A DNA stretch of 64,000 nt from a virus. The translations under genes and the position numbers were made by a program. Of the stretch, positions 15,265 through 24,636 are shown piece after piece (positions within the stretch are counted from its first letter, which is position 1; each line of letters starts with the position of its first letter). A model generated the notes under the pieces. That model saw nothing but the letters and a program-made list of their open reading frames with translations, had not been told where the DNA came from and made no database searches. Location of the stretch: the IMG/VR virus record IMGVR_UViG_3300020420_000873, positions 1 through 64,000 of that record; one strand, written 5' to 3'.

Positions 15265-15825
15265 ATAATACTCATACACATCATTTATAGTCATACCATA
15301 ATCAAAATCAAGCTGAAAACCATAACGGGTCATAGTTTCACCACCTTTGGCACTGTGTAATTGTCCTGTGTTAACTACAACAGGATGACTGTAATATAGT
15401 GTTTTGGTTTCTTCTCTTTTATTATTATACCAAGTAATTGAACCACCTGCGGGTTTAAACTCTACAAGTAATGCTACCATTCTTTGCACATCTCTGTGAA
15501 TATTTAAAAACCAACCAGGAGACATTTTTGTGTATTGTTTCCTAACAATAAGGCTTGTTGGCATGTTTAAAACTTTACAGGTATCTTTTACTATTTGTTC
15601 AACTAGCGGATTACTATTAAATTCTGCTCCATGATCAACATCTTGATAATAAACCCATTCGTTATCATTTTGATCTTCTTCAATACCTTCTTCATACGTT
15701 ACTTGATGTCCTGCATAAGCTACGTCAACTTTTTGAAACTTGTCACGTAGACTATCAATTGCATTTATGTTTGCTTCGTTATCTATTTTTAATTGTGGTA
15801 GTTCAAAATATTCAAAGTGCTTCAT
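15235..15825 (-). CDS. 2OG-Fe(II) oxygenase, last gene of operon B
   Basis: A 196-residue protein with H110-R-D112 (FLNIHRD), H157 (QLHSAKGG) and R167 (TRYGFQLDF), the metal triad and 2-oxoglutarate arginine of an aspartyl/asparaginyl-hydroxylase-like dioxygenase. Last of 13 minus-strand genes; its start overlaps the stop of the preceding oxygenase gene by four bases. It is one of four 2OG oxygenases in this operon, and they are too different in sequence to be simple copies, which suggests several successive hydroxylations or desaturations in one pathway. Confidence 0.8.
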   Translation of the reverse strand: MKHFEYFELPQLKIDNEANINAIDSLRDKFQKVDVAYAGHQVTYEEGIEEDQNDNEWVYYQDVDHGAEFNSNPLVEQIVKDTCKVLNMPTSLIVRKQYTKMSPGWFLNIHRDVQRMVALLVEFKPAGGSITWYNNKREETKTLYYSHPVVVNTGQLHSAKGGETMTRYGFQLDFDYGMTINDVYEYYKSSPSFLQQ

Positions 15826-16583
15826 TTTCTGTCTCCGAACTCTATTGCGTAATCTTTATATTTTTCCCAACTACGTGTTAATGTTTCTAAATGCTTATCT
15901 GGATCAATTGACCCTGTAGTTGTAACTACAAATTTTTGTTGTTCAATTTTTTTAGCACCATGCGGACGATCTAATTCATTTAATACAAATGTGTTTGTAT
16001 CCATTGGTAGTTCCATAAATTTATAATCTTTTGGATCTTGCTGTTCTAAACTTTCTGTCCAAAATAAACTAGGATCACGTACATCATTTATCAATAATCT
16101 ATAACCAGAAGGTTCCAAAGGTCTCAATGTAGAATGATCTGATTGAGATAGTCCTGGTACATCCATGTGTAAAGGTACATCTCTACGTTGTCTAATTAAT
16201 TCTGCATGATTACATTGTATTGGTAGTTGTTCTATTAGTTTTACTATACCATAAAGCTCTTTTGGTAATGCAGGATTAACATTTACTTTTCTTTTTCTAG
16301 TTAATCTGTTCAACCAACTTTCTCTAACTTTATCTGCTTTACCAAAATCATCTTCATCAAGCTGTCCTAATATACAAACTATTCGCCAAAGTTCATGTGG
16401 TGCTGTTTCTACATAAGGTGCATTTTCTAATTTATCAGCTGAATATGATTCTGTAACTACATCTGGTGGCCACATGTAATTTCTATCGTGGAACACTTCA
16501 AGTTCATCTAAATCAATTTTTTGATAAGGCAAATCAATTGGTAGGAAACATACGTTACGAAAATCTTTATATTCTTTTTTCAT
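15822..16583 (-). CDS. 2OG-Fe(II) oxygenase
   Basis: A 253-residue protein with H139-M-D141 (VPLHMDVP), the distal H208 in NELDRPHGA, and basic residues after it that may bind 2-oxoglutarate (no Arg at the usual spacing; K217 or R161 could serve). The DTNTFVLNELDRPHGAKK strand is very like the protein at 17309 (ETDAFLINNCTQPHGVD), so these two are paralogues. Its start overlaps the 3' end of the desaturase gene by 17 bases. The substrate is probably the product of a neighbouring enzyme. Confidence 0.75.
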   Translation of the reverse strand: MKKEYKDFRNVCFLPIDLPYQKIDLDELEVFHDRNYMWPPDVVTESYSADKLENAPYVETAPHELWRIVCILGQLDEDDFGKADKVRESWLNRLTRKRKVNVNPALPKELYGIVKLIEQLPIQCNHAELIRQRRDVPLHMDVPGLSQSDHSTLRPLEPSGYRLLINDVRDPSLFWTESLEQQDPKDYKFMELPMDTNTFVLNELDRPHGAKKIEQQKFVVTTTGSIDPDKHLETLTRSWEKYKDYAIEFGDRK

Positions 16584-17325
16584 CCTTGTGCCTCTTATCT
16601 AATAAAAAAGTTTTTATAATCCATGCTGGTAAATCTATTTCCCACCACTTCTCTTTGTTGTTCCAACTTTGTGGTTTTTGGTGGTGTGTGTTATGTAGCC
16701 CACTACCAAGTGTGATTAAATTTACCCATGTATTATTTGTACTTCCATCTGGTGTATTAAACAATCTGTAACCCCATTTATGACATAATACATTTACAGC
16801 ACCAGCACTATGAAATGTTATTACTGCTGGTATTGATATTAAAAATACTGCTATACGCCAATCAATTAAAGCAACGATTCCATATACACCTAATAGTAAT
16901 TTTAAATAATGTTGATGTATAAATTTAATCCATTTATCTTTAATTAAATCTTTTACAAATCTTGTTTCAATTGTAAAAGGCTCCCAGAATGTTGTCCATA
17001 TTCTCCATGCTGATTGACCACCATGTGGATCTTCTTTAGTTTCAGGCACTGCGTGATGTTTTCTATGTACTCCACACCATGCAATTGGTGAACCAAAACA
17101 GTTAAACATGCTTAACACAATTAACATTCTTGATTTCCAATATGACGTTTCAAAACTTTTGTGTGATAGATACCTATGTAAAGCAATTTCGCCACCAACT
17201 TTACCAAACATAATCCAGCCAATAAGAGATAGCCATAACCAACTTAGATCTGCATACATCAAACCTACTATAAGCAGTAAGTGGTTAGCTAATAAAATTA
17301 GTTTTAATTTATATTCGTAGCTCAT
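16567..17325 (-). CDS. Membrane fatty-acid desaturase (delta-9 type)
   Basis: A 252-residue integral membrane di-iron desaturase with all three histidine boxes: HRYLSH (50-55), HRKHH (87-91) and HNTHH (211-215), separated by hydrophobic spans. These enzymes introduce a double bond into an acyl chain on a lipid or thioester, using two electrons delivered by a reductase. A ferredoxin-NADP reductase homologue is encoded two genes upstream in the same operon and could supply electrons. The GVHRKHHAVPETKEDPH segment is typical of the acyl-CoA/acyl-lipid branch. A second desaturase is encoded at 32799. Confidence 0.88.
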   Translation of the reverse strand: MSYEYKLKLILLANHLLLIVGLMYADLSWLWLSLIGWIMFGKVGGEIALHRYLSHKSFETSYWKSRMLIVLSMFNCFGSPIAWCGVHRKHHAVPETKEDPHGGQSAWRIWTTFWEPFTIETRFVKDLIKDKWIKFIHQHYLKLLLGVYGIVALIDWRIAVFLISIPAVITFHSAGAVNVLCHKWGYRLFNTPDGSTNNTWVNLITLGSGLHNTHHQKPQSWNNKEKWWEIDLPAWIIKTFLLDKRHKDEKRI

Positions 17326-17974
17326 TCTTTTTTATAACCTGTGTATTGTATTTATTCGCACTTCGCTCTATCAACTTTTGATGTGCAGATTTAATTACCT
17401 TTCCTAATATAAAACCAACTATACGATCGTCATCAACACCTTCTTTAACATCAACTCCATGTGGTTGTGTGCAATTGTTAATTAAAAAAGCATCTGTTTC
17501 TTCAGGAATAGTACAAAAATGTTTAGGTTGATTGCTCATATCTTTGCTATAGTCGTAGTCTTTACACATGTATAAGCTATCGCGTGATCCACTTACTACA
17601 AATCTATAACCTATAGGTTCATTTTCTCGTTGATGATCGAACATTTCTTGCGTAATTGTCATGTGATGTGGGTGCGGTGCTTTAACATAATTACCATCCA
17701 CATGTGGAGCAACATTTCCTGTTGACCTTGCTATCCTTACGTAAAATTTATATTCAAAAGGAAAATATGTATCTATCCAATGTAATAGTTCTGGATACTT
17801 TTGTTTAGCAAAATCATTCCAAGGTTTCATTTCACCAAATGGAACTGATAGATCTTTCACTCCTAATAATGTTTCTTCTTTCCACCATGCAAACTTTTCT
17901 CCACCGATAAAATTATCTAGTATTGATTGTTTGTTTGGAATTGGTGGTATGTCTAAAGGGGTGAATACTATCAT
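17309..17974 (-). CDS. 2OG-Fe(II) oxygenase
   Basis: A 221-residue protein with H91-V-D93 (APHVDG), H172 (QPHGVD) and R184 (DDRIVGF), the full ligand set of a 2-oxoglutarate dioxygenase. It resembles the protein at 15822 in the C-terminal half. It overlaps the upstream reductase gene by four bases (ATGA-type) and the downstream desaturase gene by 17. It probably hydroxylates an intermediate of the operon's product. Confidence 0.8.
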   Translation of the reverse strand: MIVFTPLDIPPIPNKQSILDNFIGGEKFAWWKEETLLGVKDLSVPFGEMKPWNDFAKQKYPELLHWIDTYFPFEYKFYVRIARSTGNVAPHVDGNYVKAPHPHHMTITQEMFDHQRENEPIGYRFVVSGSRDSLYMCKDYDYSKDMSNQPKHFCTIPEETDAFLINNCTQPHGVDVKEGVDDDRIVGFILGKVIKSAHQKLIERSANKYNTQVIKKNELRI

Positions 17975-18732
17975 CTTTGTACAAATGCTTTCTCTACTAC
18001 AAATTGTCCCGGTATAGAAGTATTTCCTTCTTGCATACCCAATGACTCAAAGTGTTCTATTAAATCTTTATTAAGACCTTGTGATCCACATATCATAAAT
18101 CTATCATCTTTTGTGTCTAAACTTTGTCCTACAGTATCTGAAAACAGTCTACCATTTTTTATCCATTCAGTAATTCTTCCCTTGCGTGGCCAATCTTGTT
18201 GTGTTAATGTATTAAAGTATCTAAAGTTGCCTTGTGTAAGTGCTTTCCATTCTTCATTAAACCAATTAAGTGGCTCATGGTATGCTAATTCATTTTCATA
18301 TTGTACTGTGTGAGTAAGTATAACTTTTTCAAAGCGTTCATAGGTTGCAGGATCTTTTATTATTCCTAAGAAAGGTGCAAGTCCTGTGCCTGTTGATATC
18401 AAGTATAGATTGCGTCCAGGCATTAAATAATCAATCACAAGTGTGCCTGTTGACCTAGGATTAACTAACACTTCATCTCCTACCTTAAGATGTTGTAATT
18501 TAGAAGTTAATGGACCATCATCAATTTTAATTGATAGAAATTCTAAATAGTCTTCATGATTAGCAGAAGCAATCGAATATGCTCTCATTATTTTCTTGCC
18601 TTCATGCTCCATGCCAATCATTGCAAATTCACCATTGTTAAATTTATTTGGATAGTTTCTCGTAGTTTTAAAAGAAAAAGTTTTATCACTCCAATGTTTT
18701 ACCCAAGTTACTGTTTCTTTATTAACTGCCAT
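17971..18732 (-). CDS. Ferredoxin/flavodoxin-NADP(+) reductase
   Basis: A 253-residue flavoprotein: RAYSIAS (50-56) is the FAD-binding motif, GDEVLV (85-90) the edge strand, STGTGLAPF (113-121) the NADP-binding loop and FMICGS near 212 the nicotinamide-site cysteine motif. The C terminus ends VEKAFVQR, as in bacterial Fpr enzymes. It moves electrons between NADPH and ferredoxin or flavodoxin. Its place amid radical SAM enzymes and a desaturase, all of which need low-potential electrons, strongly suggests a dedicated electron supply. The one-base overlap with the dehydrogenase gene upstream shows co-translation. Confidence 0.9.
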   Translation of the reverse strand: MAVNKETVTWVKHWSDKTFSFKTTRNYPNKFNNGEFAMIGMEHEGKKIMRAYSIASANHEDYLEFLSIKIDDGPLTSKLQHLKVGDEVLVNPRSTGTLVIDYLMPGRNLYLISTGTGLAPFLGIIKDPATYERFEKVILTHTVQYENELAYHEPLNWFNEEWKALTQGNFRYFNTLTQQDWPRKGRITEWIKNGRLFSDTVGQSLDTKDDRFMICGSQGLNKDLIEHFESLGMQEGNTSIPGQFVVEKAFVQR

Positions 18733-19946
18733 TAAACGTTCCTCGTGTTACCATATTCAACAACTGTACAATTTTCTATTTGTGGACATTGTCTCCAAGG
18801 GTCAACAATAATTGATCCTTTTGGAAAATCATATTTGGCTTTATCATCTGTGCCATATGTTACCTTTGGATTGTGTGCTAATAGATAAACTGCTGTGCCT
18901 AAATCTTTAGGAGGTGTATCACCTGTGTGTTCATCTTTGTAATACAATGTTCTACCTGCTTTTTCAATGTAGTGTCCAATAAGCAAACTGTATGATCCGT
19001 TAGTGTAAGGCACGTGAGGTTTATATGCTTTACCTACAATTACAATTGGCAAATTGTATGACATTAATTTTTTAGCAAGATTTTCTGCTTGTACTTCTCT
19101 AGCACCCATGATAGCATCAAACAAATCATAACCTAAGCCTAAATGGTCTGCCATCCAACGTAATGCAATATTATCTCTTGGGTGACAAGCACCACCATCT
19201 CCCATACCTGCTGTCATATATTTTGGTCCCATGATACGCATGTCTGAATATGCAAGTGCAGAAGTTACCACATCAACATTGATGTTACCTTGTTTTTCTG
19301 CTACATCTTGAATCATGTTTACCAAACCAATCTTTGCTGAAATAAATGTGTTGTAAAATATTTTAATTGATTCACATTCATCCCAAGTACCAACTACATA
19401 CCTTGGACTGTTTTGCATCATTGGTTTGTAAAAATCAATAAGTTCTTTGGCATCACCTGTCTTTGATCCATCTTCTGTTCCAATCATAATCATTTCAGGA
19501 TTAACCATATCCCATTTTACTGAACCCATGGCAATCAAATAAGGATTGTATACAAAACGTGCATTAGTAATTAATGGCTCTAGTTCACGTCTTGTTGTGC
19601 CTGGTAGTACAGTTGATATAAGAACCACTAGTTGTTTTTTATTCACAAACTGATTAACTTCTTGCAAAATATTTTTTACAATTGTGTAATCAAAATCTTT
19701 TGGTTCTAAATGTGCTGTTGGTGTCGAACCATCATAACGTGGATCATGTGGTGTTGGTGCCGCAATAAAAACAATGTCTTTGTCTTTTACTGCTTCAGCA
19801 ATAGATCCTTTCATTGCAAAATTTTCTGGCTTTCTTGGCTCTACGTCATAACCTTCAACCATATATTGTTGTGCCATTACTTCTGCACAATCTTGTCCAA
19901 GTTTACCGCAACCTATCATTGCGACTTTTGTATTTTTTAATTTCAT
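18732..19946 (-). CDS. UDP-glucose/GDP-mannose dehydrogenase family protein
   Basis: A 404-residue protein. The N-terminal Rossmann fold carries IGCGKLG (11-17); conserved K205 lies in the central helix, and the catalytic cysteine C254 is in GMGDGGACHPRDN, the family signature. Enzymes of this group oxidise the C6 alcohol of a nucleotide sugar to a carboxylate with two NAD. The C-terminal third is short and divergent, so the substrate may not be UDP-glucose. Together with the aminotransferase-like and carbamoyl-transfer genes upstream it suggests an unusual sugar acid, though no glycosyltransferase is present. Confidence 0.85.
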   Translation of the reverse strand: MKLKNTKVAMIGCGKLGQDCAEVMAQQYMVEGYDVEPRKPENFAMKGSIAEAVKDKDIVFIAAPTPHDPRYDGSTPTAHLEPKDFDYTIVKNILQEVNQFVNKKQLVVLISTVLPGTTRRELEPLITNARFVYNPYLIAMGSVKWDMVNPEMIMIGTEDGSKTGDAKELIDFYKPMMQNSPRYVVGTWDECESIKIFYNTFISAKIGLVNMIQDVAEKQGNINVDVVTSALAYSDMRIMGPKYMTAGMGDGGACHPRDNIALRWMADHLGLGYDLFDAIMGAREVQAENLAKKLMSYNLPIVIVGKAYKPHVPYTNGSYSLLIGHYIEKAGRTLYYKDEHTGDTPPKDLGTAVYLLAHNPKVTYGTDDKAKYDFPKGSIIVDPWRQCPQIENCTVVEYGNTRNV

Positions 19947-21427
19947 GAATATACCCTCACTTTGTGTTTTTGTTCAAATGCATCTGCATGTTGTCTTGTA
20001 TTTACTAACGGCTCACCTTTGATATTAAGACTGGTGTTTAGTAACATTGGACAACCTGTTTCATCATAGAACTTTTTAATTAAATTATAAAATCCTGGTG
20101 CCTCTTTTTGTGTAACAGTTTGTACACGTGAAGTACCATCAGCATGTATTATTGCTGGAAACTCTTGTGGCTTTCTACATATAGCAACTGCCTGCATGTA
20201 TGGAGACTCTGTAATACCGCCAGGCATTGTAAAATACTCATGTACATGTTCTTCAAGTATGGCAGGAGCAAAAGGTCTAAACTTTTGTCGTTTTTTAATA
20301 TCGTTTACTCTGTCTTTGATTTCACCTCCCCTTGGGTCTGCTAATAAACTTCTATTACCTAATGCCCTTGGCCCAAACTCTGCTTTACCACTTGCTACTC
20401 CTATGATGTTTCCATTTATAAGAGCTTCACAGGCAGAATCCACAGGATAATTACCTTCTATGTTTGTACCTAAAAAAGGACCTTGCCAATTTACTTTGTC
20501 ACCATAACCTAATGCGGCCGCTCCTAACGAGTTACCTGCATCACCTGGATTAGGCATGATCCATATGTTTTTGTTTTTATTATACAGCAATGAGTTAGCT
20601 ACACAATTAAGTGCTACTCCTCCCATCCACACAATATTTTTTTGTGAACTGTAAGTACTTGCTATCTCAAATAATTTAAGAATTTTCTTTTCAATAACCT
20701 GTTGTATTGATGCCGCAGTATCATATTTAAATTGTTCATCAATCATAGGTATATGAGGCATCCAATCTTGTATACCAGCATGAACGTTTTGAGTTAACTT
20801 CAATGGATCACGTTTATCAAAAAAATGATCTTCAATTTGTTTTGCATACTTTGGTTCACCATACGCCGCCATACCCATTAAAATATATTCTTCTTCATTT
20901 GCTTTTAGTCCGACTCTTTGAGTAAATGCTGAATACAATAAACCTAGTGAATGTGGGTACTGATACGTTTTTAATCTTTTTAAATTATTTGGTGCTGTGT
21001 ATTCCCATATTGATATAGTATCAAACTCTCCAATAGCATCAGCAACAATAACACAGGCACTGTTGTAAGGTGATGTGTATGCTCCGGCGGCCGCATGTGC
21101 TTTGTGATGTTCTACATATTCTAACTTATGTGGTATCATATGTTGAAACTGTTTCATATACATTTTTGGTAGATTGCAAGATTGAAATACCTCACCCCAT
21201 TGACCTGCAACCATTTGTCTGCGTTTTTTTAGCCACGGTCTTTCATGCCATATAACACGATCTGGATCACCATATTCCAATGCTTCATTTATCATTTCAT
21301 TACATAAGTCAGAGTCATTTTTAATTCTTGTGTATCTTTCTGTGTGTCCGGCAAATACTATTTCGCCATCTTTAACTACAGATAAAGATCCATCATGGCC
21401 CAATCCACATATACCCCAAATTATCAT
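19943..21427 (-). CDS. NodU/TobZ-type carbamoyltransferase
   Basis: A 494-residue protein. HHKAHAAAGAY (107-117) is the metal- and carbamoyl-binding motif of the N-terminal domain, GGVALNC and FGPRALGNRS mark the ATP-binding region, and RPFAPAIL begins the C-terminal YrdC-like part. The family makes carbamoyl-adenylate from carbamoyl phosphate and ATP and transfers it to a hydroxyl group on an antibiotic, sugar or, in some phages, a hydroxymethylated DNA base. It is shorter than many family members. Its position after hydroxylases in the operon fits O-carbamoylation of a newly made hydroxyl. Confidence 0.9.
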   Translation of the reverse strand: MIIWGICGLGHDGSLSVVKDGEIVFAGHTERYTRIKNDSDLCNEMINEALEYGDPDRVIWHERPWLKKRRQMVAGQWGEVFQSCNLPKMYMKQFQHMIPHKLEYVEHHKAHAAAGAYTSPYNSACVIVADAIGEFDTISIWEYTAPNNLKRLKTYQYPHSLGLLYSAFTQRVGLKANEEEYILMGMAAYGEPKYAKQIEDHFFDKRDPLKLTQNVHAGIQDWMPHIPMIDEQFKYDTAASIQQVIEKKILKLFEIASTYSSQKNIVWMGGVALNCVANSLLYNKNKNIWIMPNPGDAGNSLGAAALGYGDKVNWQGPFLGTNIEGNYPVDSACEALINGNIIGVASGKAEFGPRALGNRSLLADPRGGEIKDRVNDIKKRQKFRPFAPAILEEHVHEYFTMPGGITESPYMQAVAICRKPQEFPAIIHADGTSRVQTVTQKEAPGFYNLIKKFYDETGCPMLLNTSLNIKGEPLVNTRQHADAFEQKHKVRVYS

Positions 21428-21945
21428 TTTGCACTCACCATCATTTGTTTTATTTCAAAAGGTTGATCTATAATCCATTTTATAGTATCAATTATATTTT
21501 CATATGATAATTTTGCACCATCATATTCTTTATTAAATTCTGTGTCGACATATCCCAAACCCAACGTTGTAACTTTACATTTCCTTTTTTGATTGTGTAA
21601 TAATTCTGCTTGTGAATGTAAAGCAACTTTTTCTACAGGATATTGATTATGTACTACTTGCCAATTATTGTAAGGAACAGTATCAACACCTATATTAATT
21701 ATTAGCTTATCTTGATTCTGCCATGCTTCAAAAACATCATTAAGCAATTCAACTTGTCCAAATCCTTCATGTGCATTGTTTACAAAAATATCACAATCGC
21801 TTATAGCTTGAACTATTTTAGCTCTTGAATCTTTATTGTTTATATCATAGCCTGTTGATTTGCTGAATCCAAGACTGTTTGGAAATGCATCATAAATTGC
21901 TTTGCCAATTCTTTTTGTGTGTCCTGATACTGCTACTGTCTTCAT
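21424..21945 (-). CDS. Short-chain dehydrogenase/reductase-like protein
   Basis: A 173-residue minimal SDR. GHTKRIGKAI (8-17) replaces TGxxxGIG, NNAHEG (56-61) corresponds to NNAG, and Y102-x3-K106 (YPVEK) gives the catalytic pair. The usual catalytic Ser is unclear (GVDTV in place of GSxS). Shorter than the usual 240-250 residues. It resembles the SDR at 32174, including the unusual NNAH motif, so they are paralogues specific to this phage. Probably interconverts an alcohol and a ketone with NAD(P). Confidence 0.75.
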   Translation of the reverse strand: MKTVAVSGHTKRIGKAIYDAFPNSLGFSKSTGYDINNKDSRAKIVQAISDCDIFVNNAHEGFGQVELLNDVFEAWQNQDKLIINIGVDTVPYNNWQVVHNQYPVEKVALHSQAELLHNQKRKCKVTTLGLGYVDTEFNKEYDGAKLSYENIIDTIKWIIDQPFEIKQMMVSAK

Positions 21946-22815
21946 TTAAATTCTCTCATATGCTTGTGTTAAACACACACGGTTTATACCATTTTCTCTT
22001 TTAAATCTATCCCATTCTTTGTCATCTGTTGTTCCAATCAAATAAGAATCACTTGGTGTTAAATTAAAATGTTTACAAATTAAGTTTTGTTTCTCACTAT
22101 ACTCTTCTTTTTTCGCAAACACACTACTGTTCATTGTTACTGCTCTAAACACATCGATAATTGCATGATTAAAATAACCAACACCTTGAAGCTCTTGTTG
22201 TATCAATTCAGCTTCTCTAACAAAACGCACTCCAGCTCTCAACAATCCAAGTCCATAAGGTTTTGAACAACTCCAAAAAATTTCTTTAACGTTCTCATAC
22301 AAATTTAATCTGTACTGACCAGTAGTACCAACAAATGCTAAATCTAGATAAATTGGACATATTTGTCTTGATCCAACTTCATCATACCTTCTATCAAAAT
22401 TTCCTGTTGCACTAAATGGATTACTCATATACAGAGGTACACCTATTTGTAAGTCATTCACTGACCTAGCAACATGTACAGGTTTTTTCATAAACGTTGG
22501 ATATCTGTATTCACCTTCAAATACTTGATACTTTTTAACCTTAGTACACATCCAGTCAATGCTTTCATGTATACCATTTGTAGGATAAGCCCATCTCATT
22601 TCAGATAAATCAATCAATGGTTCTAAATAATTCCTAATTTGGTTTTGACAATTTTCCCAACGAACCCTTCTTCTTACTGAAGGTGTTTTATCATTCTCAT
22701 CAGTGCTTTCAATGTAAGATCCATAACTACTGGTTAGCATATTCTTAATTGTCATATCTGTTGGCGAATGTATTGCTTTACTTTTACCAAATGTTTCGTT
22801 TGTTATATTTTTCAT
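21946..22815 (-). CDS. Divergent PLP-dependent aminotransferase-like protein
   Basis: A 289-residue protein with motifs of fold-type I aminotransferases: TNGIHESIDW near 79-88, SNPFSATG (131-138) in place of NPxNPTG, an aspartate in IYLDLAF (D158) to bind the pyridine nitrogen, and SCSKPYGLGLLRAG (182-195) with K185 as the probable PLP Schiff-base lysine and R193 for phosphate. The protein lacks much of the usual C-terminal domain (family length is about 400). Likely transfers an amino group to a keto-intermediate. Because of its divergence, altered chemistry such as decarboxylation is possible. Confidence 0.62.
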   Translation of the reverse strand: MKNITNETFGKSKAIHSPTDMTIKNMLTSSYGSYIESTDENDKTPSVRRRVRWENCQNQIRNYLEPLIDLSEMRWAYPTNGIHESIDWMCTKVKKYQVFEGEYRYPTFMKKPVHVARSVNDLQIGVPLYMSNPFSATGNFDRRYDEVGSRQICPIYLDLAFVGTTGQYRLNLYENVKEIFWSCSKPYGLGLLRAGVRFVREAELIQQELQGVGYFNHAIIDVFRAVTMNSSVFAKKEEYSEKQNLICKHFNLTPSDSYLIGTTDDKEWDRFKRENGINRVCLTQAYERI

Positions 22816-22816
22816 A

Positions 22817-23479
22817 TTACCTTTGCTTCATGTGTTTACATACTCCTGCAAGTGTTTGATCGTTGACATCAACGTTTACAACCAACCAATATGCAGGGTC
22901 TGGTGTTGTATTAAACAAGTAATGTACTTTTGCTGTATCAACAAAGTATAAAAGACCTTGTTGCCATTGTAATACTTTATCTTCAAGTATAAAAGTCATG
23001 CCGGGAGTATCACAGTTTTTTAATGGCATTATTAATCTAAAAGTATCAAATACTAATTTGTTTGATTGATGAAAGTCATATTCATCTGGATGATCTCTAT
23101 GTGGTGGAAAAAATCCTCCAGTGTTTAATTTTAATATGTGTGTTCTAAATATATGTCCTTCAAAAGGTTGTAGACATTCTTTCAGAGACTCCCATTCATA
23201 AACTGGTGTCGGAACTTTAAAATCTCGTTCTGTCCATTCAGTACCATTTTCTTTATTATACTCATACACACTATCCAGATCTGGTCTTCCTGACAACCCT
23301 CCATCTAAACTTGTAATACTTAATCCTTGCCTTGGATAATCTTTTCTTGGATTGTATTGTACATATTTAAATTGTTCTTCTGTCCAGTCAATGAACTTAG
23401 AAGAATCCTTCATACGTAAACGCAAAGGATACTGTGATCCAAACGTTGTTAAATCTCTGTATAAGCTATTCTTGTTCAT
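22817..23479 (-). CDS. 2OG-Fe(II) oxygenase
   Basis: A protein of about 220 residues with HRD (in FPPHRDHP) as the first ligand pair and the distal histidine in VDTAKVHYLFN about 59 residues later. The start chosen is the ATG overlapping the stop of the upstream radical SAM gene (ATGA type); another ATG lies eight codons earlier. The family hydroxylates or desaturates small molecules or residues. It lies between the radical SAM block and the aminotransferase-like gene of operon B. Confidence 0.72.
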   Translation of the reverse strand: MNKNSLYRDLTTFGSQYPLRLRMKDSSKFIDWTEEQFKYVQYNPRKDYPRQGLSITSLDGGLSGRPDLDSVYEYNKENGTEWTERDFKVPTPVYEWESLKECLQPFEGHIFRTHILKLNTGGFFPPHRDHPDEYDFHQSNKLVFDTFRLIMPLKNCDTPGMTFILEDKVLQWQQGLLYFVDTAKVHYLFNTTPDPAYWLVVNVDVNDQTLAGVCKHMKQR

Positions 23480-24636
23480 TCGTATGTTCTGTCTCCTGGC
23501 CATAAGGGTAATTTAGTTCCTTCAGCTCTTTTTGGTATCTTTGAATCAGCACTTGATACACAACTTTGTGAAATACATTTTTTTGGCTTGTCAAATAATT
23601 TAAATCCTGTTTCAATATTTCCAAGCGGTTCATCATGACAACTATAACTCCTTTTTATGCTACCATCTGGTTCTCTAATAATAATTGATCTGTATCCTGA
23701 AGAACATTCCCATCCTTCAAATTTATTAAAATTAAATGCGTTAAATCTTTCTGCTTGATCCATAAAGTATGGATTGTTTTCTTTATCTCTAAATTCAACT
23801 TGAAAATGCTGTGGCACTCCTTGTGAATATGTTTGCTTTTGCATTGTTCGATCATCATCTATTTTAAATGTTGGTTTTGGTCTTTGTACATGTTTATTTT
23901 TTTCTTCAGTGAATCCACGTTGTGGCATTCCGTTGTATAACTTGTCAAGCATTTCTTTCGAGTAGCCTTCAACGACCGTTGACGCTGTAGGATCTGATTG
24001 AGGTTTGAGCGTAACGTTAATACCTCTATTGTGGAAGTATAATGATTCCTCATATAGTTCATCGAACCATTCTGGAACCATAACTTGGTTGATTGTGACT
24101 TGGACATCGTGTTCTTGGACAAAGCATAACTTGTCTGCGAACTGTTCTCTTTTCTCTTGTGAGTTAACGTGTTCCCTGTGGTATGAAGCCGTGATACTGG
24201 CTCTATGGAACGGTGCGACTGCTTTAACATATTGTTCAAACCATTTCATGTTTCTACTGCAATTACTTGTCATGTGTACAGAAGTATAGTTAGTGTTTGG
24301 AGTATCATCAGCCAGATGCTGAAGAATATCAAGATAACCAGGATGAAACGTAGGCTCGCCTCCAGAAAGACTGAAGTGGAAACTATTAAATCCTCTATCT
24401 CTTGCTTGTCTTTTGATCTCATCAATGGTGGCAAGACAAAGCTCAGTAGGCCTATGATCTTTTCTGTCACTCCTAGCATACGGCCAACAGTAGCTACACC
24501 TATAGTTACAAAACCTACCAAGAAGCCAACTGACTGTAAAAAGATCCCTATACAGCATAGTACGTTGTCCCACACGTACAAGCTCAGGGTACGGAATTTT
24601 TGTAAAATCATATTCACTCCATTTTAAATCATTCAT
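23476..24636 (-). CDS. Radical SAM protein with C-terminal Cys domain
   Basis: A 386-residue protein. The SAM-cluster motif is CNYRCSYC (residues 43-50 from this start), followed by SLSGGEPTFHPGY and MTSNCSRN, as in classic radical SAM enzymes. The C terminus has scattered cysteines (CSSGYR, YSCHDE, CISQSC) that could bind an auxiliary cluster. It belongs to a different subgroup from the twitch-type neighbours. The N-terminal two thirds (about 23960-24600) is richer in GC and uses different codons from the rest of the gene and its neighbours, suggesting recombination or recent acquisition. The start was chosen by overlap with the upstream stop. Confidence 0.82.
   Translation of the reverse strand: MNDLKWSEYDFTKIPYPELVRVGQRTMLYRDLFTVSWLLGRFCNYRCSYCWPYARSDRKDHRPTELCLATIDEIKRQARDRGFNSFHFSLSGGEPTFHPGYLDILQHLADDTPNTNYTSVHMTSNCSRNMKWFEQYVKAVAPFHRASITASYHREHVNSQEKREQFADKLCFVQEHDVQVTINQVMVPEWFDELYEESLYFHNRGINVTLKPQSDPTASTVVEGYSKEMLDKLYNGMPQRGFTEEKNKHVQRPKPTFKIDDDRTMQKQTYSQGVPQHFQVEFRDKENNPYFMDQAERFNAFNFNKFEGWECSSGYRSIIIREPDGSIKRSYSCHDEPLGNIETGFKLFDKPKKCISQSCVSSADSKIPKRAEGTKLPLWPGDRTYE

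Noticed and set aside
24205-24627. 140-codon plus-strand frame opposite a radical SAM gene
   Set aside because: Explained by the GC-richer codons of the true gene; no ribosome site or promoter.
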